From Pseudomonadota bacterium (GTDB lineage: Bacteria; Pseudomonadota; Alphaproteobacteria; UBA8366; JADFVY01), in assembly GCA_015222795.1 (NCBI GenBank), contig JADFVY010000584.1, positions 1 to 7,308 on the forward strand: a stretch of DNA of 7,308 nucleotides, written 5' to 3'. Both the position numbers and the translations under genes were made by a program. The notes beneath the pieces are model-generated. The model had not been told where the DNA came from. It did not search any database and saw nothing but the letters and a program-made list of their open reading frames with translations. Below, one piece after another: positions 1 to 5,178 of the stretch. Positions within the stretch are counted from its first letter, which is position 1. Each line of letters opens with the position of its first letter.

Positions 1-226
1 CCGATGCGTCGGGCGCGCTTGACGATGCACAAGCATCGCCCGTGCACACCCTCCTGCCGGGGAAACGGGAAACACGATCCCATGGGTGCAATATGCCTGA
101 TACAGACCACTAGCAGCGAGAATGGATCAAAATTCCGGCCTCGCAAGCCCCGGAAAGAAATAATGGTCATGCCGGGGCGTGTCACGGGCTATATCGGGGG
201 AGGCGGCAATAACGGCGGCAGCGAGC

Positions 227-230
227 AAGG
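227..230 (+). promoter_or_regulatory. Ribosome binding site of mnmE
   Basis: A short AAGG precedes two consecutive ATG codons. Its spacing to the second ATG (237) is 6 bases, which is better than the 3 bases to the first (234). The start choice therefore differs by one residue and does not affect the protein's domains. Confidence 0.45.
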
Positions 231-233
231 TGA

Positions 234-1568
234 ATGATGACTGAAACGATTTTCGCGTTATCCAGCGGCCCGGGGCCCGCCGGAATAGCGGTTTTCAGGG
301 TTTCCGGGCCTGAATCGGGGGCGGCCTTGTTGGCGCTGGCCGGTGGCCGGGGCCTGCCCGCGGCCCGTACGGCCGCGCATATAACCCTGAGCGACCCCGA
401 CGATGGCGGCGTCCTGGACGACGGGATCGTTATCTGGTTTCCCGGCCCCGGCAGCTATAGCGGGGAGGATTTGGTGGAACTTCATGTTCATGGCGGCCCG
501 GCCGTCATTGCCGCGATGCTGCGGGTTCTGGGCGCGCGGCCCGGCCTGCGGCTGGCGGAACCGGGCGAGTTTACCCGGCGCGCCTTTCTGGCCGGGAAAA
601 TGGACCTGACCGAGGCCGAGGGAATCGCCGACCTGATCGCCGCCGAGACCGAGGCGCAGCGGCGCCAGGCGGTAAGGCAGGCGGAAGGAGAGCTGGGGCA
701 GCTTTACGATGGCTGGCGTGAGGCGCTGGTTGGCGCCATGGCGCATTACGAAGCCTATATCGATTTCCCCGACGAGGAGCTTCCTGAAGGGGTCGAGACG
801 CAAATCACCCACAAGATATCGTGGCTAGTAGATTCGATTTCTCAACATCTTGACGATTCCCATCGAGGAGAGCGATTGCGTCAAGGCCTGGATGTCGCCA
901 TCGTCGGTCCGCCGAACGCTGGTAAATCGAGCCTGCTGAATCGCCTGGCGCGACGTGACGCGGCCATCGTTTCGGAGCGCGCTGGCACCACGCGCGACGT
1001 CATCGATGTGGCGATGGACCTGGGCGGATATCCTGTCGTGCTGGCCGATACGGCGGGCCTTCGGGAAGCCGCCGACAGCATTGAGGAGGAGGGCGTACGC
1101 CGCGCCAGACGCCGCGCGGAGGCCGCCGATCTGCGTATTCTGGTGGTCGACGGACAGGATGAGGCGGGGTTCCGGGGCGCCGCCGATCTGTTGGACGGTT
1201 CGACAATCCTGGTCCTGAACAAGGCGGATCTCGGCCCGGCGAAAATAACGCCCGAGAGCCAAGGTCTTGGTGTGTATGGGATTTCGGTGCAAACGGGGGA
1301 GGGGATCGACGCCTTCCTTGAGGGGCTGGAAGCCACCGTGCGCGACAGGATCGGGCTTGCAGGCCAGCCGGCCCTGACCAGGGCGCGCCACCGCGAGGCG
1401 CTGGAGGGCTGCCTGGAGGCCCTGCGGCGCGCGCTGGATGCGCCACTACCCGAATTGGCCGCCGAGGACCTGCGCCTGGCGACAAGGGCGCTGGGCCGGA
1501 TCACCGGCAGGGTCGATGTGGAGGATCTTCTGGATATTATCTTCCGGGACTTCTGCATCGGGAAATGA
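234..1568 (+). CDS. mnmE: tRNA modification GTPase MnmE (TrmE)
   Basis: MnmE is the GTPase partner of MnmG. Together they install the (carboxymethyl)aminomethyl group on C5 of wobble U34 in a subset of tRNAs, in the cytoplasm. The 444-residue protein is close to the E. coli length (454). Visible parts in order: the N-terminal folate-binding domain (about 1-115) with PGPAGIAVFRVSG near residue 13 and PGEFTRRAF; the helical domain with IDFPDEE; and an inserted Ras-like G domain with G1 GPPNAGKSS (225-233), G2 GTTRD (251-255), G3 DTAG (272-275) and G4 NKAD (329-332). The C-terminus is the diagnostic CIGK with C441, so the protein is complete and looks functional. Two ATGs lie in tandem at 234 and 237. 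The AAGG at 227-230 is 3 bases from the first and 6 from the second, so 237 may be the used start. No intrinsic terminator follows the gene. Confidence 0.98.
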   Translation: MMTETIFALSSGPGPAGIAVFRVSGPESGAALLALAGGRGLPAARTAAHITLSDPDDGGVLDDGIVIWFPGPGSYSGEDLVELHVHGGPAVIAAMLRVLGARPGLRLAEPGEFTRRAFLAGKMDLTEAEGIADLIAAETEAQRRQAVRQAEGELGQLYDGWREALVGAMAHYEAYIDFPDEELPEGVETQITHKISWLVDSISQHLDDSHRGERLRQGLDVAIVGPPNAGKSSLLNRLARRDAAIVSERAGTTRDVIDVAMDLGGYPVVLADTAGLREAADSIEEEGVRRARRRAEAADLRILVVDGQDEAGFRGAADLLDGSTILVLNKADLGPAKITPESQGLGVYGISVQTGEGIDAFLEGLEATVRDRIGLAGQPALTRARHREALEGCLEALRRALDAPLPELAAEDLRLATRALGRITGRVDVEDLLDIIFRDFCIGK

Positions 1569-1689
1569 GGGTTATAAATGGGCAGGCGAGGTGTAGATCA
1601 AGAGTTATACAGCGCGTAGAGATATGAGTATGCGGGGAGCAGGCGATGGTCAGGTTGAGAGTATATTTCATAATTTCCAGCGTTCGTGA

Positions 1690-1737
1690 TTATCGTCCCG
1701 TCATCCATCACCCACCACCCACCCACCACCACTCATG
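1690..1737 (+). terminator. Possible Rho-dependent termination (rut-like) C-rich tract after mnmE
   Basis: The + strand here is rich in C and nearly free of G: CCCACC and CCACC units repeat through about 1702-1735, with many YC dinucleotides. Unstructured C-rich, G-poor RNA is the known loading surface for Rho. No hairpin with a T-run is found between mnmE and mnmG, and a separate promoter follows at 1789, so a Rho-dependent stop for the mnmE transcript would fit. The complementary strand is G-rich (GGTGGTGGGTGGGTGGTGGG), with three GGG runs plus GG runs, so a two-layer or bulged G-quadruplex is an alternative role. This is inference from composition only. Confidence 0.3.
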
Positions 1738-1750
1738 GCGCCTGGCGCAA

Positions 1751-1766
1751 TGTTTCACGTGAAACA
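1751..1766. promoter_or_regulatory. parS: parS centromere site 1 (intergenic)
   Basis: TGTTTCACGTGAAACA is a perfect 16-bp palindrome identical to the canonical chromosomal parS bound by ParB. It lies 22 bases upstream of the -35 element of the mnmG promoter and about 3.4 kb from the parB start. The presence of parA and parB in the same window makes the assignment firm. By established knowledge, ParB dimers bind such sites by the helix-turn-helix domain, load CTP and spread sideways as clamps. Spreading would cover the mnmG promoter; any effect on its transcription is inference. Confidence 0.96.
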
Positions 1767-1788
1767 TCGGGCCGGACCCGTTGATCCT

Positions 1789-1819
1789 TTGACAGCGGCG
1801 GCGGGCGCGCCTATCTAAT
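1789..1819 (+). promoter_or_regulatory. Sigma70-type promoter of mnmG, probably giving a leaderless mRNA
   Basis: A perfect -35 TTGACA is at 1789-1794. The best -10 is TCTAAT at 1814-1819 (5 of 6 matches to TATAAT, spacer 19). An alternative TATCTA at 1812-1817 has the optimal 17-base spacer but a weaker match. A start 6 bases after the -10 falls on A1825, the first base of the mnmG ATG. No Shine-Dalgarno sequence precedes that ATG, and an in-frame TAA inside the -10 (1816-1818) excludes an earlier start. The unit it drives probably extends through rsmG, parA and parB. Confidence 0.6.
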
Positions 1820-1824
1820 CGGCC

Positions 1825-3702
1825 ATGAACACAGCGCGACAGAACAGTTGGGACGTCATCGTGGTTGGTGGCGGGCATGCGGGCTGCGAGGCCGCCGCGG
1901 CGGCGGCGCGCGTTGGCGCGCGCACGCTACTGGCAACCCACCGGCTCGAGACAATCGGCGAGATGTCGTGCAACCCGGCCATCGGCGGGCTGGGCAAGGG
2001 GCATCTGGTTCGCGAGATCGATGCGCTGGACGGTGTCATGGGGCGGGTAATCGACAGGTCCGGTATCCAGTTCCGTGTCCTGAACCGCAGCAAGGGCCCC
2101 GCCGTCTGGGGCCCTCGCGCCCAGGCCGACAGGGCGCTTTACCGCACGGCGATGCAGGCCCTGTTGGCGGACCAGGAAAACCTGGAAATTCGCGCGGTGG
2201 CGGTTGAGGATTTGTGGCTGGACGGTGAAGGCCGCGTCGCCGGCATCGTCACGGCGGAGGGCGAGCGCCTGGCGGCGCCTCGCGTTGTGCTGACCACCGG
2301 CACCTTTCTGCGCGGCCTTATTCATATGGGCGAGGACACGACCCCGGCCGGCCGCGTGGGCGACGAGGCATCCTACGGGCTGTCGGATACGCTGGAGCGG
2401 TTCGGGTTTGCGTTGGGGCGGCTGAAGACCGGCACGCCGCCGCGGCTGGACGGGCGGACCATCGATTGGGCCGGGCTGGACGTACAGGAAGGCGACGACC
2501 CGCCGGTGCCGTTCTCTACATTGACCAACCGCATAACCGTACCGCAGACCGTTTGCCATATCACCGGCACCACGGCGGCGACCCACGACATCATTCGCGC
2601 CAATCTGGGCCGCACGCCGGTCTATTCCGGACGAATCGAGGGGACGGGGCCGCGCTATTGCCCGTCGATCGAGGATAAGGTGGTCCGGTTTGCAGGCCGC
2701 GATCGCCATCAGATCTTCCTGGAGCCGGAGGGTCTGGAGGACCACACGGTCTATCCCAACGGTATCTCGACGGCGCTGCCGCGCGATGTGCAGGCGGAGA
2801 TGCTGAGGACCATTCCGGGCCTGGAAAAGGCCGGGATCACCCAGCCGGGCTACGCCATCGAATATGATTATGTGGATCCGAGGGAGTTGCATGCGACGCT
2901 GGAAACCCGGCGTATTTCGGGACTCTATTTCGCGGGCCAGATCAACGGCACGACCGGCTATGAAGAGGCCGCCGCCCAGGGGCTGATGGCCGGCATCAAC
3001 GCGGCATTGGCGGCCGGTGGAGGCGCGCCGTTTCTGCTGGATCGGGCGGACGCCTATATGGGCGTGCTGATCGACGATCTGGTGAACCACGGGGTCAACG
3101 AACCGTACCGGATGTTCACCTCTCGCGCCGAATACCGGCTGCGGCTGCGCTCGGACAATGCGGACCAGCGCCTGACAGGCCTGGGCGAGACGGTCGGCTG
3201 TATCGGGCCGGAGCGCCGCGCGGCCTGGGGCGCGAAGGCGGCGGCGCTGGGCGAGGCGCGGGCGCTGGTGCGCTCGCTGTCCGCCAGCCCCAACGCGCTG
3301 GCCAGGCAGGGCGTCGAGGTCAACCATGATGGCCGGGTGCGCAATGTGCATGAGTTGCTGGGGCGGCCCGGTCTGGACCTGGCGCGGCTGTCGGCGGTCT
3401 GGCCGGCGTTGCTGGCGATCCCCTCCGATATTGGCGGGCAGATCGAGACAGAGGGGCTCTACGCATCCTATCTGGAGCGCCAGGAACGGGATATCGACGC
3501 CTTCCGCCGCGACGAGCAGCTGACGCTGCCCAAGGGCCTCGATTACGAGACAATCGGCGGGCTGTCCAACGAGGCGCGCCAGAAGCTGACCAGCGCCCGG
3601 CCCGAGACGCTGGGCGCGGCCTCGCGCATTTCCGGCGTGACCCCGGCGGCCCTGATCGCCCTGCTGCGCCACGTAAAACGCGGCGAGGCGCGCGGGCGGT
3701 GA
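1825..3702 (+). CDS. mnmG: tRNA uridine-5-carboxymethylaminomethyl modification enzyme MnmG (GidA)
   Basis: MnmG is the FAD-dependent partner of MnmE in forming (c)mnm5U34 on tRNAs; it uses NADH, methylene-tetrahydrofolate and glycine or ammonium. The protein has 625 residues against about 629 in E. coli, so it is full length. Visible in order: the FAD-binding dinucleotide loop GGGHAGCEAA (15-24); the first family signature SCNPAIGGLGKG (48-59) with C49; GPAVWGPRAQADR; KTGTPPR (201-207); RYCPSIEDK with C279, the counterpart of E. coli C277; the second family signature GQINGTTGYEEAAAQG (371-386); and the C-terminal TSRAEYRLRLRSDNAD block from residue 432, which leads into the MnmE-binding helical domain. 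The TAA at 1816-1818 in the same frame fixes ATG 1825 as the earliest start. There is no recognisable Shine-Dalgarno sequence; see the promoter at 1789. A gap of 38 bases separates it from rsmG. Confidence 0.98.
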   Translation: MNTARQNSWDVIVVGGGHAGCEAAAAAARVGARTLLATHRLETIGEMSCNPAIGGLGKGHLVREIDALDGVMGRVIDRSGIQFRVLNRSKGPAVWGPRAQADRALYRTAMQALLADQENLEIRAVAVEDLWLDGEGRVAGIVTAEGERLAAPRVVLTTGTFLRGLIHMGEDTTPAGRVGDEASYGLSDTLERFGFALGRLKTGTPPRLDGRTIDWAGLDVQEGDDPPVPFSTLTNRITVPQTVCHITGTTAATHDIIRANLGRTPVYSGRIEGTGPRYCPSIEDKVVRFAGRDRHQIFLEPEGLEDHTVYPNGISTALPRDVQAEMLRTIPGLEKAGITQPGYAIEYDYVDPRELHATLETRRISGLYFAGQINGTTGYEEAAAQGLMAGINAALAAGGGAPFLLDRADAYMGVLIDDLVNHGVNEPYRMFTSRAEYRLRLRSDNADQRLTGLGETVGCIGPERRAAWGAKAAALGEARALVRSLSASPNALARQGVEVNHDGRVRNVHELLGRPGLDLARLSAVWPALLAIPSDIGGQIETEGLYASYLERQERDIDAFRRDEQLTLPKGLDYETIGGLSNEARQKLTSARPETLGAASRISGVTPAALIALLRHVKRGEARGR

Positions 3703-3740
3703 GGCGGAGCGACCTCATCCTTCATGCATACTGAAAACAC

Positions 3741-4394
3741 ATGTCGAACCCCATGACCAACCCCATGACCCCGAGCGAGTTCGCGGCCACCGCCAATGTT
3801 TCACGTGAAACACTGGCGCGGCTGGAGCTGTATGCGGCGATGCTGGAAAAATGGAATCTCAGTATTAATCTGGTCGGACGCGGGACCGTCGAGGATCTGT
3901 GGCGGCGGCACATGCTGGACTCGGCCCAACTGCTGCCGCTGATCCCCGCCGAAACCACGAGCCTGGTCGATTTCGGTAGCGGCGCGGGTTTCCCAGGACT
4001 CGTTCTTGCCATCTGCGGGGTAAAAAACACCCACCTGATCGAGTCGAATCGAAAAAAATGTGCCTTCCTTCGCGAGGTCGCGCGAGAGACTGGTGCACCG
4101 GTCACCATTCATAATGAACGGGTCGAGGAAATCGAGTCTTTTCAAGCCGATATCATCACTTCCAGGGCGCTCGCCCCGCTCCCAAAACTACTAGATATGG
4201 CGGGTCCTTTTATGACAAAACACAGCATATTGTTATTTTTGAAGGGCAAACATGCAGATTGGGAATTGACCGATGCGGCAAAAGAGTGGAAGATGCGGGT
4301 AGATCAAATTCCGAGTCACACCGATCCGGAAGGATTGATTCTACGTCTGGAGGCTATTTCCCGTGCTCTACACACCCCCGAAGAATCACGATAA
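3741..4394 (+). CDS. rsmG: 16S rRNA (guanine527-N7)-methyltransferase RsmG (GidB)
   Basis: RsmG transfers a methyl group from S-adenosylmethionine to N7 of G527 of 16S rRNA in the 30S subunit; loss of this modification in other bacteria gives low-level streptomycin resistance. The 217 residues match the family length. Seen in order: KWNLSINLV (37-45), RHMLDS (56-61), the SAM-binding motif DFGSGAGFPG (77-86), LIESNRKKCAFL following motif I, SRALAPLPKL, and LFLKGK. The start is uncertain among ATGs at 3741, 3753 and 3765, because a 12-base tandem duplication repeats the codons for NPMT and no good ribosome binding site is present. Codons 19-24 (NVSRET) contain a complete parS site. The second half is AT-rich for this window (22 of 60 bases are G or C at 4201-4260). 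The 3' end overlaps parA by 32 bases. Confidence 0.96.
   Translation: MSNPMTNPMTPSEFAATANVSRETLARLELYAAMLEKWNLSINLVGRGTVEDLWRRHMLDSAQLLPLIPAETTSLVDFGSGAGFPGLVLAICGVKNTHLIESNRKKCAFLREVARETGAPVTIHNERVEEIESFQADIITSRALAPLPKLLDMAGPFMTKHSILLFLKGKHADWELTDAAKEWKMRVDQIPSHTDPEGLILRLEAISRALHTPEESR
3747..3770 (+). repeat. 12-base perfect tandem duplication at the rsmG start
   Basis: AACCCCATGACC occurs twice in direct succession (3747-3758 and 3759-3770). It gives the peptide NPMT-NPMT and places three in-frame ATGs within 25 bases. The unit is a whole number of codons, so it does not break the frame. It probably arose by slippage and lies before the conserved part of RsmG. Confidence 0.85.
3797..3812. 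promoter_or_regulatory. parS: parS centromere site 2 (inside rsmG)
   Basis: TGTTTCACGTGAAACA, identical to site 1, lies within rsmG from the last base of codon 19 to the end of codon 24. There it encodes the NVSRET peptide. It is 2,046 bases from site 1 and about 0.57 kb upstream of the parA start. Because the site is a perfect palindrome in coding sequence, codon choice and residues at positions 20-24 of RsmG are constrained by ParB binding as well as by translation. Confidence 0.95.
4349..4353 (+). promoter_or_regulatory. Ribosome binding site of parA, inside rsmG
   Basis: GGAGG lies 9 bases before a GTG at 4363. It decides the parA start: the frame is closed by a TGA at 4336-4338, and there is no ATG, GTG or TTG between 4363 and the ATP-binding loop. 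Confidence 0.8.
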
Positions 4395-5178
4395 GCGTCG
4401 GCCCCGCGTCCTCGCCCTGGCCAATCAGAAAGGCGGCGTCGGCAAAACCACGACGGCAATCAATCTTGGCACCGCGCTGGCCGCCACGCACAAATCCGTT
4501 CTGATTATCGACCTGGATCCGCAGGGGAACGCCAGCACCGGCCTGGGCCTGGAAGCGGATAATCGACCGATCACCACTTATGAAGTGTTGCTCGGCGAGG
4601 AAACGTTGAACGCCGCCGCGATGAAAACGGCCGTGCCCGGACTTTATGTCGTGCCCTCGACCCGCGAGCTTTCCGGCGCCGAGATCGAGATGATCGATAT
4701 CGATCGCCGCGAGCACCGTTTGGCGGGCGCCGTCGATGCGCTGGAGGGCGATTGGGATTATATACTGATCGATTGCCCGCCCTCGCTGGGCCTTTTGACA
4801 CTGAACGCGTTGGTCGCCGCGGACGCCATCTTCGTGCCCCTGCAGTGCGAGTTCTTTGCGCTGGAAGGGCTTAGCCACCTGTTGCACACCGTTGAGCGGG
4901 TGCGTCAGGCGCTTAACCCGCGGCTCGAAATACAGGGCGTCGTGCTGACCATGTTCGATAAACGGAATAATATCTGCGACATGGTTGAATCGGACGTGCG
5001 CAGCCATTTTGGCGACAAGGTCTACAAGACCGTGATCCCGCGCAACGTAAGAATTTCCGAGGCGCCGTCCTACGGTCAACCGGCATTGCTTTATGATCTG
5101 CGCTGCAAGGGAAGCCAGGCGTATGTTCACCTTGCCAGCGAAATGATCAGGCGCGAAGAACAAGGAGTGGCGGCATGA
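4363..5178 (+). CDS. parA: Chromosome-partitioning ATPase ParA (Soj)
   Basis: ParA is the ATPase of the ParABS system. In the ATP-bound dimer form it coats the nucleoid and draws the ParB-parS complex towards the pole or daughter cell. The 271 residues fit the small chromosomal ParA type, with no N-terminal helix-turn-helix as in plasmid ParA of P1 type. Visible: the deviant Walker A KGGVGKTT (23-30) with signature lysine K23 and phosphate-binding K28; DLDPQGN (50-56) with D52; Walker B-like YILIDCPPSLG (133-143) with D137; and the family's C-terminal VIPRNVRISEAPS (224-236). Translation starts at GTG 4363, supported by GGAGG 9 bases upstream. The start lies within rsmG, overlapping 32 bases in another frame, which suggests translational coupling to rsmG. 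The stop overlaps the parB start as ATGA. Confidence 0.97.
   Translation: MLYTPPKNHDKRRPRVLALANQKGGVGKTTTAINLGTALAATHKSVLIIDLDPQGNASTGLGLEADNRPITTYEVLLGEETLNAAAMKTAVPGLYVVPSTRELSGAEIEMIDIDRREHRLAGAVDALEGDWDYILIDCPPSLGLLTLNALVAADAIFVPLQCEFFALEGLSHLLHTVERVRQALNPRLEIQGVVLTMFDKRNNICDMVESDVRSHFGDKVYKTVIPRNVRISEAPSYGQPALLYDLRCKGSQAYVHLASEMIRREEQGVAA
5162..5167 (+). promoter_or_regulatory. Ribosome binding site of parB, inside parA
   Basis: AAGGAG stands 7 bases before the parB ATG at 5175 and is the best Shine-Dalgarno sequence in the window. It fixes the start, whose first four bases ATGA contain the parA stop. Confidence 0.85.

Larger units (their letters stand above)
1569..1824. other. mnmE-mnmG intergenic region (256 bases, no gene)
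   Basis: The gap holds no supported coding region. The longest ATG-started frames are 13 codons (1578) and 22 codons (1624), neither with a ribosome binding site. It begins AT-richer (1569-1700), then carries a C-rich CCA/CCCA tract (about 1702-1735), a perfect parS (1751-1766) and a promoter (1789-1819). Sites resembling DnaA boxes at 1592-1600 (TGTAGATCA) and 1605-1613 (TTATACAGC) match the TTATNCACA consensus at only 7 of 9 positions. They are not enough to call an origin, although the region upstream of mnmG/gidA is the oriC position in E. coli. Confidence 0.7.

Noticed and set aside
23..38. Hairpin CGATGC-ACAA-GCATCG near the window start
   Set aside because: The stem is only 6 bp with no T-run after it, so it is not a credible terminator, and nothing links it to a known structure.
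159..164. AATAAT as a -10 element for mnmE
   Set aside because: It matches TATAAT at 5 of 6 positions, but no -35 element lies at a suitable distance, so a promoter cannot be supported.
147..178. Inverted repeat GCCCCGG ... CCGGGGC upstream of mnmE
   Set aside because: It is a 7-bp stem with an 18-base loop in GC-rich DNA, weak and expected by chance; no terminator or riboswitch features accompany it.
4..237. A 77-codon open frame just before mnmE
   Set aside because: It has no ribosome binding site, no recognisable motif and a basic, low-information composition typical of GC-rich chance frames; it ends on the mnmE start region.
1569..1750. Chromosomal replication origin upstream of mnmG
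   Set aside because: The position resembles E. coli oriC and the stretch is AT-richer, but only two 7-of-9 DnaA-box-like sites (1592-1600, 1605-1613) are present and there is no AT-rich 13-mer array. parS and parAB show that the origin is near, not that it is here.
1927..3672. A 581-codon antisense open frame across mnmG
   Set aside because: It mirrors the codon structure of a GC-rich real gene on the other strand. mnmG carries all family signatures, and the antisense product has no recognisable domain. The same holds for the antisense frames over mnmE, parA and parB.
4355..4370. Degenerate parS-like sequence at the parA start (TATTTCCCGTGCTCTA)
   Set aside because: It matches parS at about 11 of 16 positions and has lost the right half-site; one or two such matches are expected by chance in 7.3 kb.
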